DNA from: Symbiodinium natans
Taxonomy: Eukaryota; Sar; Dinophyceae; Suessiales; Symbiodiniaceae
Direction: 5' to 3'
Assembly (NCBI GenBank): GCA_905221605.1
Contig: CAJNDS010000967.1
Span: 1-47,574 of the forward strand
DNA length: 47,574 nucleotides
Position numbers and translations under genes: made by a program. The notes beneath the pieces were generated by a model. The model made no database searches and was not told the DNA's origin. It saw nothing but the letters and a program-made list of their open reading frames with translations. Below are positions 1-11,600 of this stretch, one piece after another (the stretch's first letter is position 1; the number at the start of each line of letters is the position of its first letter).

Positions 1-142
1 CAAACCACGTGACGCCCAGCCCCAATTGCACTCAAGTGTCGTTTCTTCCGAATGAATGTAGAACATCATGTCCTTCAAGCAATGTAATACAAAATCAATA
101 TCCGATTTATGAAGGAATTTAGGGGGGGTTTCGATTCAAAGC

Positions 143-1944
143 TCAAATCAAATTTCCAGGCTTCAAGCAACGTTGTTTTGGGATGGGAAGGCAACCCCAG
201 ATTTGACATGCCATGGCACAATGAGTGACCGTATTTGATGACAGAAAAATTATTGTCCGCGCCATTTTCCGCACTGCAGGCAGCCTCAGTTCTTCTGATG
301 TTGCTACTCCCTCAGCCGAGAGATCCTGCAGCAAGGCCATCAATTCAGCCTGTGCCATACGAGAAGTGCTTCCCTGTTCGATAGCTGAGACAGCTAAACT
401 GATGGCCAAGACCTTCTTCTGCTCCATTTCCCTTCGAAGCAACCATAAGCTGGCTTCCCAGCGAATCGCACGTCCGCATGCTGAGATAATTGTTGTGTAC
501 GTCACATGGTTCGGGAACACCTGTTCATGCTTCATCTCTTCCAAAAGCAGCAGAGCTCGTTGCCACTGGCAGTCAAGGGCAGAAAGGGCGGCAGTGAAGG
601 TCACAGCATTCCTTTGCAGATTTTGGCCTTTCATCTCAATCAAGAGCGCGAGAGCTCGGTCCCATTGCTTGCTCTTCTCGCACGCCCCCATTGCGGCACT
701 CAGAGTGATACTGTCTTCTGGTATCCGCCCATGTCTCATGTGTGCAAGCAGTGCCAGGGCCCTCTGCCACTGTGCACTTGCGTCGCAAGCTGTGCTGTGA
801 TGGCAGCATTGCAGAGAATGGTGCTGGTGATGCAATTCTCCTCTGCCTGTTGCACCAATTGCAAAACCTCTTGCCACTTCCCTGCCCTGCCACATGCGCG
901 TAGGGCCGCGCCACAGGCAACTGCATCCTGGGACAGTTGCCATGAGTCCAGCACTTGGAGGGCGACTTGCCACACCGCCGCCGAAGCGAAAACTGCCAAG
1001 GCGCAACTGCTACAAACCAACGAGTCTCGTGAGCCCGCGGCTTGCGAGGCTTGCAGAAAGCTCAGGGCCAGCTCCCAATGTCCGGAGGCCTCGCAGGAGT
1101 TAATTGCGTTGGTGTACGCCATGCCATCCGCCATAGACTTCTCTCTTAGCTCCTCCAGCAATACTTGCACTTGTGACCAGTTCCCTCCCTGAGCCCAAGC
1201 ACTCATTGCAGAGCTCATGAGTGCTGCATCTGTTCCTGTTGTTTGGGCATGGTTCCAAAGGACCAAGGCCAGCTGCCATCGATCAGCTTCCAATAGTGCC
1301 TCCATGGCACTGCTGTATATGACGCGATTTGGTGAATCCAAGACCCAGGCGAGGTCTAGAGCTCTTTCCCAAGCAGAGGCTTTTCGGCATGCCGCCATCA
1401 CTGCACCATACGAAACAACGCTGGGAGAGACTTTCAGCTCAACCATCTCTGCAAAAAGGACGAAGGCAGTTTGCCAGCTGTCGCCCTTTTCGCAGGCACT
1501 CATGGCAGCGTTGTAGGTGATGACGTTCGGCTGAACTTCCTGCTTCCGCATCTCCATCAACAAGCCAATGGCTTTTTCCCACTGCTGCCCTCGCTCACAG
1601 GCTGTGATGGCCGAACTGCAGGCGACGACATCCAGTCCGACTTTCAACAAGTCCAGCGTCGCTTGCCATGCTGCACACGATGCACAAGCAGAGACAACGG
1701 CCCCGCGTAGAACGGCATCGGCCAGGCGACGAGAACGGAGAGTATCGAAAACGAAGATGGCAGCTTCCCACTTCTTTGCCTTACCGCAGGCCTTCGCTAA
1801 CTTTGTTGCGCTTACAACATCCAATGGCCTGCCAGACTTCAAATCTTCCAGTGCTGAAAAAGAGTTCCTCCGACTTTGCTTATTCCAGTGGGTTTGCGAT
1901 TTGGGGCCTGCTGGTAGGTCAAGTGGTTTCCCCGCGCAAACCAT
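143..1944 (-). CDS. Pentatricopeptide repeat (PPR) protein, frameshifted
   Basis: PPR proteins bind organelle RNA and act in its processing, editing or translation. About 12 degenerate 35-residue helical-hairpin repeats can be followed, with recurring cores such as ITACERGQQWEKAIGLLMEM, YNAAMSACEKGDSWQTAFVL and GACEKSKQWDRALALLIEM. The reading frame starts at an ATG at 1944 and runs to a stop at 736. The repeats then continue in another frame from about 800 down to a stop at 143. The switch point is a tandem duplication of a 5-bp unit at 789-798. Collapsing one copy would make the repeat spacing exactly regular (ITA then CDASAQWQRAL). The protein would be about 570 residues. No clear transit peptide is visible at this start, so an upstream exon may be missing. 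It is either a recent pseudogene, an allele or an assembly error. The family assignment is secure; the specific target is unknown. Confidence 0.85.
789..798. repeat. 5-bp tandem duplication breaking the PPR frame
   Basis: GCTGTGCTGT on the plus strand. On the coding (minus) strand this is ACAGC twice. The PPR repeat pattern is in register before and after it but in different frames, so the duplication is the simplest cause of the frameshift. Confidence 0.8.
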
Positions 1945-2048
1945 TGCATAGTCTCAAACCAAGCAGTGAGGGATCAAACGAAGTGATAAGGACAGGACAA
2001 AAACCGACAGCATGGGGTTTCGACGCTGGCGCTCGCACGGCAGGCCAT

Positions 2049-2070
2049 GGGGGGGGGGGGGGGGGGGGGG
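2049..2070. repeat. Poly-G homopolymer (22 G)
   Basis: Uninterrupted run of about 22 G upstream of the PPR start, followed directly by degenerate TTTAGGG-like sequence. Similar runs occur at 12192-12212 (C), 25921-25940 (C), 40507-40524 (C followed by A17) and 42548-42569 (G). Confidence 0.95.
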
Positions 2071-3113
2071 TTTTACGGTTTCAAGGTTAAATGGTTAAGG
2101 GTTCGAGGCTTGGTTTAGGGTTTAGGGCTTAGTGTCGCTATGGCTTTTGATCCTTACCAACTTTTTGTCACCTCAAACCTGTCAAGCAGGGATGCCGGAG
2201 GAGTGGCTTTGCATGTGGCTATGCACACGGAGCCAATACGCTGCATGTGTGCTATGAGCAGCTTCCAGAAGATCTTAGCTCCACTCCCCTCTCTCGCGGA
2301 AAGCGGCCTTGCTGTCAAGACGTGCATGACTGTGTTGAGGCATTGCTGCCTGAATGTGTCCTTCTTAGGTGCACACATATCACACGCCACCTCAGAAACC
2401 GGGCACAGAACCCAGATCTAGTGTGTTCCTAAAGCTGCATAAAGGGAAGCTGAGCTTTACGGCTGAAGGGCTTAGGGCTTCAGAGGTTGAGGGTTTTCAG
2501 GGCTCACGGCTCAGCGCGTCAAGATTGAAGGGTTGCAGCCATTGCTTGACAGAAGATCTTATGTCCTGACTCCTAAAACCCGTCACATCTGTTCGGGGTT
2601 CTTAGGGGTTTACGGGTGCTTAGGAGTGCTTTGGGCAGGGGCTTAGTGTTTTTCGAGGGCTGAAGGCTTTAGGCAGTTGAAGGCTTGGGGTTTAGCAGGC
2701 TCTGGGGTTCCTCGAGGTTTGAGGAGGGTGATGGAAAAATGAAGCCTTGAAGCTCAAACACATCCTCATCCCTGCAAGCCTATAGGGGGCCCGAAAGCGC
2801 TTGAACCCCCGAACTCGAGACTTCCCGGGCCGCAGCCTTCGGTCGTGTCGCGGGCTTCCCTATTTCACTGGCGACGGCAGAAAACAGCACACGATGGTGC
2901 GCTTGATGATAGCACGGAATACTGCCAAGGCGTGCCTTAGTGGCCTGTATTGGCTACCAGCCACTGCTTGCTGAAGACAAGATGCGTTACTCTTACGGCC
3001 TCAGGATTTGGTTTTTTAAGGAGCCCCACATCAACCCTTCAGCCCTACAGCCCATACCTTAATCCCCCGGACCCCACAGACCAGCCTAAGCCGTACTCCC
3101 GGAATCCTGAACC

Positions 3114-3335
3114 TTAATCCCAAACCCTAAATCCATGCTGCACATTTTCTGGTTCTTCGTCCCGAAGCCCCCAAACAGGGCCCCACTCACCCTGACCAAA
3201 GTATGCTGCATTCCCGCGCAAAGGGATACTTGCAGAAGGACCCTCATTCTCAAAAAGGAGTTCAGAAAAGGAACGAGCTGAGGAGTGCAGCCCCTCCGGC
3301 ACCAGGGTACTTATGTGGTGCTGCACCCACTCCAA
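3114..3335 (-). CDS. Possible exon of an unknown protein
   Basis: A 73-residue open frame with natural-looking composition and no low complexity, ending in ...EEPENVQHG before telomere-like sequence. It could be a 5' or 3' neighbour of the PPR gene or an isolated gene fragment. There is no recognised domain. Support is only composition and openness. Confidence 0.25.
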   Translation of the reverse strand: MEWVQHHISTLVPEGLHSSARSFSELLFENEGPSASIPLRGNAAYFGQGEWGPVWGLRDEEPENVQHGFRVWD

Positions 3336-3935
3336 TCACTCGACAACTCTGCCTTTCAAGTCTCAAGGCATTGGCTTGACTTTATGGACGATGGTGATTC
3401 ATAGTGACCTGCTGCGTGTAGTAACAATAGCGTTCGATGGATTTGGGAGTTTACGAAAATCAGGGACCCCCCACCCCCCCCCCCCCTAAAAATAGAGACC
3501 AAATAGTAGGATCCCCTTATATTAAGGACCCCGATAAGGTACTGAGGCCGCGGCGAAGGCAGGGCGGAGAGGACCGGCCCTAAGCCAGAGCCAAGATTTT
3601 GCAGCCAGGCATGGAAGGCTTGGCAAAGCAGGGGAAGTCGACGGCGACCCCAGCACAAGCAGGATGCGCTGGTTTAGGGCTTAACGTTGACCTTGTGCTT
3701 GATGTAACCCTCCCTAAACCCTCTCTAAGCCATCTCGAAGCCCTCTGTATGAACCCTCGAACTTCCAAGGTTCTAGTGCGACCCATGGGCTCCGAAGCTT
3801 CCCAGCTCTCAGCTGTAGGGGTCTCACAGGGGCTGCTTAGAGTTGTTCTGGGGCGGTGGTTCAGGGCTTCTGGAGTTTAAGGGTTTTTGGTGCTCCAACT
3901 TTTTCAGCGTCTTCTAGCTTGTGGGGCCTTAGGAT

Positions 3936-3992
3936 ACCCTAACCCCTAAACCCTAAACCCTAAACCCCAAACCCTAAACCCTAAACCCTAAA
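3936..3992. repeat. Interstitial telomeric repeat (CCCTAAA)n
   Basis: Seven to eight CCCTAAA units, some degenerate (CCCCTAAA, CCCCAAA), in a non-coding stretch. Confidence 0.9.
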
Positions 3993-4355
3993 CTCGGAGC
4001 CTTCTGTCACACCTTAACCCTAGATCCTGAACTCCAACTCAGGAGCCTTTCTGTCACACCTTCGCCGTTTTCGCCCTTTTTGTAGAGCTAAGTGAAACCC
4101 ATGAACTTTTGTAAACGACGGCGTTGGACACCCTGACACTCTGGACACAGATCGCATAATGCCGTATAGCATAGTGACTAATATCCTGTAGATATCATAC
4201 AGTCTTAAAAGTCGATATTATTGTTCAAGATCTCCAACACCTTGCGGCTTCCAGTTGCAGTCCCCAGCGACTTTGTGAGGATGGGCATGAGGGGCACCGA
4301 TCGACTGCGTGACCACGCTTGTGAGACGACTACAAACAGAACGTGAGTACTAAAC

Positions 4356-4739
4356 ATGGGAAGATCTGCGTCCTCACCTTTACGGGTCGCAGTGGTGGCG
4401 TTCCTTCTCTCGGCCACTACGGTTCATGCACAGTGCCCACCGGCAAATGAAACAATTGACCCATGGCCAGCTTGGCCAGCACTGTCTGTGGTAATGGATG
4501 CCACATGTGTCGTAAACTCCCTGGTTCAAAGCCTAAGCCCACGAAGCATCCTTGGACTGGAGAAACATGGCGTGCCTGGGAGCGCACCTCCCAAAGAAGC
4601 CCTTTTCTCTGTGGCATCCAGCGCTTCACTTTGGAGCGAAACGGCGCGACCACCCCTCTCATGCTTCGTCCGGAGCGTCAGGAGTAGACAGGGAGGGCCA
4701 AACGATGGATCACATGACCTAGCACATGATTTCCACTGA
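4356..4739 (+). CDS. Small putative secreted protein with signal peptide
   Basis: A 127-residue ORF. Its first 26 residues form a textbook signal peptide: a basic start (MGRSASSPLR), a hydrophobic core (VAVVAFLLSATT) and a small-residue cleavage site before QCPP. The mature part starts with CPPANETID, contains one possible N-glycosylation site (NET) and only a few cysteines. No domain is recognised. It would be the only convincing plus-strand gene in the window. The region after about residue 50 is less natural and may run into an intron, so only the first part may be a real first exon. The antisense ORF at 4205-4417 is a shadow. Confidence 0.4.
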   Translation: MGRSASSPLRVAVVAFLLSATTVHAQCPPANETIDPWPAWPALSVVMDATCVVNSLVQSLSPRSILGLEKHGVPGSAPPKEALFSVASSASLWSETARPPLSCFVRSVRSRQGGPNDGSHDLAHDFH

Positions 4740-4841
4740 GGACTTCAGAGATGTGGTCACCTGCGTGGATGCAGCGGGAACCTAGAAAGACATCATCTGA
4801 GGCAGGGTGGGCTGACTCGTCCCTCGAGCTCCGGCGACATC

Positions 4842-4904
4842 TCATGTGCTCTTCACTTTGTAGTCCTTCACCTTGTCCTTGTAAACCTCAGATTTGAGAC
4901 GAGC
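4842..4904 (-). CDS. Terminal exon of an unidentified minus-strand gene
   Basis: After an acceptor (CTCTGAG, then G) the sequence encodes a charged C-terminus (EARLKSEVYKDKVKDYKVKS) ending in a TGA at 4842-4844. The AG-before-G junction and lysine-rich tail look like a real last exon. It could be the 3' end of the exon at 5180-5426, or less likely of the Rieske oxygenase upstream. PAO-type proteins are not known for such a tail. Confidence 0.4.
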   Translation of the reverse strand, partial: ARLKSEVYKDKVKDYKVKST

Positions 4905-5179
4905 CTCAGAGTTTATAGGGGATGGGCCTACGGGGGGCTTTCATCGCAAGTCCCCCACGGCTGTTTTCCAAGGGGCTGCGACTTCCATGTTCCCCTTGAG
5001 CGGAACAGAGGACACGAAGCCTGGGATGACAGATGTGGAGTCTGTGTATGGCGCCAGAGTATGGCCAAAGAGGGGGATTGAGGGCACATGGCTGGGCAAG
5101 AGTGCTTTCTTGTTCGTGTGGACGTCCCCTTGGTTTTACGTCTATAGTACTTGTCCGGTAAGTTCCGCTTCCATGGGTC

Positions 5180-5426
5180 ACATCTCGAGTTTCCGGGGCT
5201 TCTCGTTTTGTGGGGCTTCAGGACTCGGGGTTTTCGGCCGGGCTTCCGGATTTTCAGGGCCCTGAAGTAGCAGAAGGAAGGGCTGCATATGCAGTTCTAC
5301 TGACAACCCCTGCTGGCACTTCAGAAACTCCAGCGTTCGGCAGCGGCCCAGCGCCCTAAGGCAGCAGAGACCAAGGTCACCTGCCCGCAGCTTGTGCTCG
5401 AAGGTCTCGGGGGGTTTGGGCAGCTA
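5180..5426 (-). CDS. Possible exon of an unidentified protein
   Basis: A minus-strand open stretch after an acceptor-like TTTCTAG. Natural-looking segments include LPKPPETFEHKLRAG, then LRALGRCRTLEFLKCQQGL, then a Pro/Glu-rich end. An internal donor (GCAG then GTGACC) may end the exon after HKLRAG. It lies between the Rieske gene and the terminal exon at 4842-4904 and could link to either. Confidence 0.3.
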
Positions 5427-5658
5427 GAAATCGGTGGGGGTGAAGTGCTCAGCGATGTACCCTAAACCCTAAACCCTAAGGTTTGCAAAAGCCCGGGGAG
5501 GGACGAGTCCCGGTCTGTAGCATGCACTTTGCTACGAACCCGCCGGCCATGGTTTTGGGGGGTTTGATTGTTTTGAGTCGGATGCCTCAGAGAGAGAGAG
5601 AGAGAGAGGGAGAGTTCTTAAGAGTTTGAGTGCCCTGAGGGCTTCGCGTGCGCAAGCC

Positions 5659-8600
5659 TTACAAGGGACTCTGTGCGCAGTAGGGCAAGGAGCCCCTGAC
5701 CTGGTTGCAAATGACAACTGGCCCCTTTTGAACTCCCCAGTATGATCGAAGGCTTTCGGCTTGGGAGCGTCTCTTCTTCTGGATTTCCGGGGGCCAGGCA
5801 AACAGCATCTTGCAATCCAACATGCTGATAGTCACAATCCCAACAGCAATCCCAGCCACATCGCGATCATGCGAACCTTGCGGCTTGACAAATTACGAGC
5901 AGCGCAATCCAAATCTCGGAGTGCTCCAGAACCTTCCGCATTGTTCCCCTGAAAAGTCTCCCCGTAGTTTCTCAGGGTTTACCTTGCTCCCAATTTGGCC
6001 CAGGCTGCCAGCAGTGTGGCTTCCGTGGCGTTGCGGTGGTGGCGCAGGAAGAAAATGGCAGAGGCAATGAGGCCGCAAACGGAGACCCTGACATTCAGGG
6101 TCAGGTTGCTGACGAAACACGGCTTCAACGCACCATCGACTCACGCTGAGGATGTACAACTGAGACATGGAGCACGACGCGGGGATTGTAGGGGGATGAC
6201 TGTACACGCAGACCTTGCCTTGGTCTGGAGCACACGAACAATGCATGAACAGGACATTGGGAGTTGGGAACTCAACCTTCATATCCGCAACCTGGTACTG
6301 GGTGGCCTTTGTTTAAGGCTTAGGGTTTAGGGTTGCTGCCCTGAAGAGCCGAAGACCCTAAGCCCGCCTGCCCGCCCAGCTCTGCACTTTGCCTCGGGCT
6401 CAGCCGAGCTTTAGGATTCTGCCAATGTTGGCGTGCGTAGCTTCTTACTATAAGCCATTTAGAAACCTTAAAAACCTGGGCGCCTTGAGATGTGCACGGG
6501 CGATTCCCCTTTTTTCGGGTGGGCATGAAGTGGTTCCGTCCCAGGTGGAAGGCTGCCAGGTTGCCAAAGGAGCGCATGACACGCCGGCAGCGTGGGCCTC
6601 GCGTTCGAAGAGTGAGGGGCTCTCCAGCCAGCACCCTCCATGCTTGGGGCTCAAGGTTGCTGGCTCAGGGTCCCTGCAAAAACAGTGTAAGCGCCGCACA
6701 ATGCTTCGCGTGTCGCTGCCACCGATCGAAGATCATGGCATCGGATGCTGGCAGCGTCCTCGCCCAAGCTTCATGTGTTGCTTTAGGGCCGGCGAGATAA
6801 GGGCTTCAGGTGTTGCGAGCCTTACATGGAACTTTACAAGGTGCAGCCGGAACTCGCAGAGGATCCTGGGTTTTCTAAAACCCCCCCAAAAGCCCTCAAA
6901 CCCCCGCTGACTCTGAGAGGTGGGTCGCTCAAGGGCTCTTGCATCCTGAGCCTTGAGACCACATTGCAAAAGAAGTCCTGGAGGCTCTGGAGAAGTAGTG
7001 CCCGCCGTTGGCGAACTCGTAGAACCACTTCCTGGATGTGGTTGCTAACCCTAAACCCTAAACCCTAAACCCTTTTTGCCCTACACCCTAAACCCTAGAC
7101 CCTGGGGATGCCAAGTGATCTGGAACCCTTAAGCTTCCAAAACCCCAAGCTCCCCCCAAACAATCCATCGCATGCGTTGCAAAAGTGCCTTCTCGAGCCA
7201 TGGATCCTACAGAGGTGCCGCAAATTCATGACTTGTAGCCTGGGGCATTGACTCTATACTAGGACGGCCTTAAAACCCTTCGAATAATATTCCTAAGCAT
7301 GGTCATCTTAAACCCAATGAGGGAAAACATGACATGTTCCAAGGGCCTACCTAGTATAGGTGCAAGGCGAAGGTTGCCATGTCCACCCCTGAGTTTGGTA
7401 GCTCGGTGGTCCTTTTTATAGCCTTAGTGGGAGGCATCGCGGGTCATGGGTGCCTAGGGCCCTAAGCCCTAAACCCTAAACCCATGGTGTGTAGGGAGTC
7501 TGATGCGGCCAAGGCTCCGAAACACCTCAACGCCCTTGTCGGATGGAGTGCCTTGGGCTGCGCACCGACTCCTACGAATTGCTTAAGAACCCCCAAAAGA
7601 TCAAAATATCCTTCGTTATAAGGGCAATATAAGGATTACTATTTTCTATTTTTGGGTTCTGAAGCAAACAGTAGACTTGCCCAGCAGCAAAAGGGGAAGG
7701 TTATCTGCAAGAACACCCTTGCACGTGAGCTGGCGGGGATGAGTGGTGTCTCCTTGCATCCACGTGTCCGAGCACGTATTGGTCCCCCCATGCATAGTTG
7801 GAGTTCTCGTGCTGCGCTCGCTCCTCGAACGAACGAGTCGAGGGGGGGGGGGTGCCGGAATGCTGCAATGTAGTACTCATATATTGGTATGGGCCCCCCC
7901 CCTCCCCCCCGCCCCCCTCACTTGAAAAAAAGAATGCCCAGCAGTTCAGGGACCCTCATCTGCGAGTCTGCGACAAACCACAAACAACCCCCCCCCCCCC
8001 CAGCTGCATCTCGTCGCCTGCCCAACCATAGCAACCAGGTCTTGCTCTTGGAAACGGTAGCCTTGTGTTGGTTGTGACAGGGCAACGGTTCCAAGGACAC
8101 CTCCCGCTTTGTGACACAAGTCCCCTCTTCCCAATACGAGAACGACATGTATTCTCAGGGGGTTAGGAAGATGATGCTTCACAATTTCTGGCACCTTCCT
8201 GTCCGCACGGCAGTTTTCAGACAAGCGCGGAGCTGCAACTCAAATTGCAGACGGGAGGCCGAAGATCTTGTTGAAGAAGAGCCTCGGGATACGCGGCCGC
8301 TGTAGATTCGAAGACTCTGTCGATTCTGCTGAACTTTTGCAGCTTTCAAGCCCCTAAACCCTAAACCCCTAAACCCGAAACCCTATAAACCCTACCTGTG
8401 ACCCGGAGCAGCTGTGGTTAAAGGCCACTCACTGCATCGCTGCTCGGGCACGGGAAAGAAACGGCCACGGAGTAGAATCCAATCTACAATGGTTTGTAAA
8501 ATATATGGTATATTTGTAATATGATAGCTACCATATTGTGTTTTTGTTTGTTTGAATCTGCTTCTTTTTTTAACTGACAAGACAAGACGACCACCGCACA

Positions 8601-11600
8601 TTGGAAGCTGCCCTAGTCTCCGTTAAGGGATTTAATCTAGGGATCGGGTTTCGGGTTTAGGGTTTTGGGGCCTTAGGGCTTTAGGGTTTTGGGGTTTTAG
8701 CGTTTTAGGGTTTAGGGAAGTAATTAAACAGTCAAGACTGAAGAAGTCGTCCAGAAAGGCATGTCGAAAATGGGCACACAGCGTATCTAGGGTTTAGGGT
8801 TTGGGGATTTAAGCACTCAGGGCATGGGAATGAGGGAGATGTGGTGAGCAGTGTCAACGCACTAAAGGGTCAAGGAATCGGGTTTCGGGTTTTGGGTTTG
8901 CACTCTCTGGCCAACATGATGCACTCCTGGCTGACATTCCATGTTTCTGGGCCTGCGTCTGGGCCCTTTGAAGTTTCAGCGGATGGTGGTGAAAGGCGCA
9001 ATTTGCACTCCTAACTACACCTGGTCCTCTACCCCAACCTCCTGGAAGAAGCTCCGAAAAGGCATCCTAAAATACCCGAAACCCCAAGCTCGAGACACAT
9101 CCCGGAGCGCCGGGAGGCACGTGCATGACGTCTTCCACGCTCGTCGGAAGCTTCCTTCAAGGTGGGTCTCAGCGGAGCAATCCTCTGAGCTAACTCGGGA
9201 TTTCAGCTTGTTGGGAGGTGGTTGGGGGGCTGCAGGTGTTTTTGTGTTCTGAAGTTCTACAGGGGAACCCGACTCAAAACTTGGTCCTTAAACTCCCTTT
9301 AGGCTCTTCTCCTAAGTCTCCTGTAGAAGATATGGTGACCTACGAAAAGGCCAAAGGTAATGCAGGGGGCACAAGGGTGCTGGATGCCGAAGCAACTCTA
9401 CAACGCCTCCTCGGAAGCCTGAGTCTCAGTTTCACGGTTCCCAATAACATGAACTCCCTCACAAGCCTTCGGGATCCGTGTCTGTACATTCTTCTCTCCT
9501 GCAAGGTAGACGACTTCTGAGGGTCTTGTCACGCCTACGGCTCAAAAGTCGCTAACACAAGGGATCATGCTCCTTCAGTGGCTGACCTGAAGACTTCTGT
9601 TAGGGTTTAGGGTTTTTAGGGTTTAGGGTTTAGGGTTTGGGGTTTGGGGTTTAGGGCTTCCCCGGAGACGCAGGGCCTTTTCGGCGGGCCCGAGCCGAAG
9701 TTCACGATGTAGCGCGTCTCATGGGGCCCACATGGCACGAAGTAGAGCTGGTTGGTCCTGAGCGGCCATGGAACCATGGAACATGACAGAACTCCATGAG
9801 CTCAAGACTGTTTAGAAACTACCACAGGCAGACCGAAATGGGCCGTACTTCACGACGCCTTAAAAGCATGCAGAGGGAATGATGCAAGAATGAAGGGTTG
9901 AAAGTGAGAGACACCTCCGCCCTGACTTAGATCCGCAACCACGAACCTCTTGTCGATAGCCGAGAGACTCCACACGCCCGTCCGCATACTTGTAGACGGT
10001 TGTGTTCGAGCACGGAGGAACAAACCTTAGATTGGCTCAAGACGGTGGAAGAACGCATCTCCACGAGCAGGATAGGATTCAGGGAGAAAGCTCGAGATGT
10101 CTTAGAAGCCCTATAAACCGTAACTCTAAGCCCTCAACGAGCTTTTCGAGCTTTGCCAGAACATCTTGGCGAAGGAGCTGGCGGGTTGCGGAGATGCCCT
10201 CCGTGGACTCATCATAGCCTCCCAGGGGGCTTAGTAAGCACTGGCACGGTTCGTTCAGTGTGGCCACGAGAGCGCCTGAAAGTTTTAAGGCTTCAAACAG
10301 GGTATAAGGGTTTTGAAGATTGGGGCTCAGGGGGCTCAAGAGATGGGGCTTACAGGCTGAGGGTGTTGAGTGCTCCAGCTTCATTGGGTGGTGGATGAGC
10401 TCAAGAATGCCAGAAAAACCAGATCACAAGCCCAAAGCGACACCAGAGAAAGAATACCCTTTTTGGGGTCCCTTTAAGGGGATTCTATTCTATTTGGGGT
10501 ATAAACGGCTCATTGAAGATTCTTTCAGAATGGCCAGGCGGCCACCGTGCTGCAACACGAAGCCGCGCTTGCCGGAGATGACACCGTCCCGCAAGTCGAA
10601 CTTTGTCATCGCTCGTGCCTGTCAATCTCTAAACCAGGCTGTCTGAACTAAGCCCCAAAACTACTATATAGGGGCCTTATTAATAATTAGAACAGGGTTT
10701 TGGGGGGGTATTCTAGTACAACTACAAAGGGACCTCAAGGGACCACTATTAGTAATTATTCTGACCCCTGTAGTACTCTAAGCCCGTGGGCTTTCTAGCG
10801 AACTAGCCAGTACTCCGAACAAGGCAAACTCGTGCGCCGTGAGCTGCAATTCACCTTGCGGGCGCGCGGCTCGCTCAGCCGAGTACTTGACGATGCCGTT
10901 GTGAAGAAAGGGGGCGTGTGAAGGATCGAAGGTGTTCTCCATCGATACCTGTCTCGGGTTTTTGGACGCCACAGGACCTCCCCCCTCCCCACACATCAAG
11001 AAAATCAGGGTAGACGCGAGATTCAATTGTGCAACTTCCGTATGTGTCGGCTCAAGAGGAGTGAAGGTTGACCGTTGCAAGTTCGACACCCTTAGCTGGC
11101 TTAGCTTATATCCGTGCGTTGGCCTTCGACACATGTGGTGCTGCTGACTTAGGAGATCAAGGTTTAGGTAAGAGGACGGCATCGTCCAGTTCGCTTCCAG
11201 CTGTTCTCACAACGAAGGCCTGGTAGCCAACCGGGGCGACAGTCATGATCCATTCCTCAGTAGACGTCTTTTCAGGGTTGAGGTGCATCTACATCGTCAT
11301 CTTGAGGGGCTGCCTCTGCCTCTTTAGGCACTTTAGGCGCCATGCAGCCACTGCGTGCACGTAGTAAGACGCGAATCCTGACACGCTGAACCCTGAGCTT
11401 CTGCCGAGGCACTGCCCCCTCCATCTCAGGAGTAACGCAGGGTGCAGACCTCAGGGGCCCCAAGATGAAGAGCAAGCTGAGCACGGAAGCCAACATCATT
11501 ATCAGCGTTGCACTTTGAACGTTCTGCTTCCACCAGGTCGCTGGCGACTCTTCTGGGCAACTGCGGGGCGGTTTGGGACCACTTCCAGCGTCTAAAGCCC

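Larger units (their letters stand above)
1945..4355. other. Spacer with telomere-like repeats; only weak exon candidates
   Basis: This stretch holds poly-G and poly-C runs (2049-2070, about 3473-3486), degenerate TTTAGGG-related text (about 2080-2140 and 2440-2720) and a compact CCCTAAA array (about 3940-3992). The best coding candidate is on the minus strand at 3114-3335, whose conceptual product is acidic and of normal composition (motifs SFSELLFENEGPSAS and YFGQGEWGPVWG). No family is recognised and its splice sites are unclear. Another open stretch at about 2154-2415 has no supporting features. Confidence 0.4.

Noticed and set aside
10021-10045. Partial match to the dinoflagellate spliced leader end (TTGGCTCAAG)
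   Set aside because: Only ten bases match and the preceding bases differ; no relict leader or AG context next to a coding start was found.
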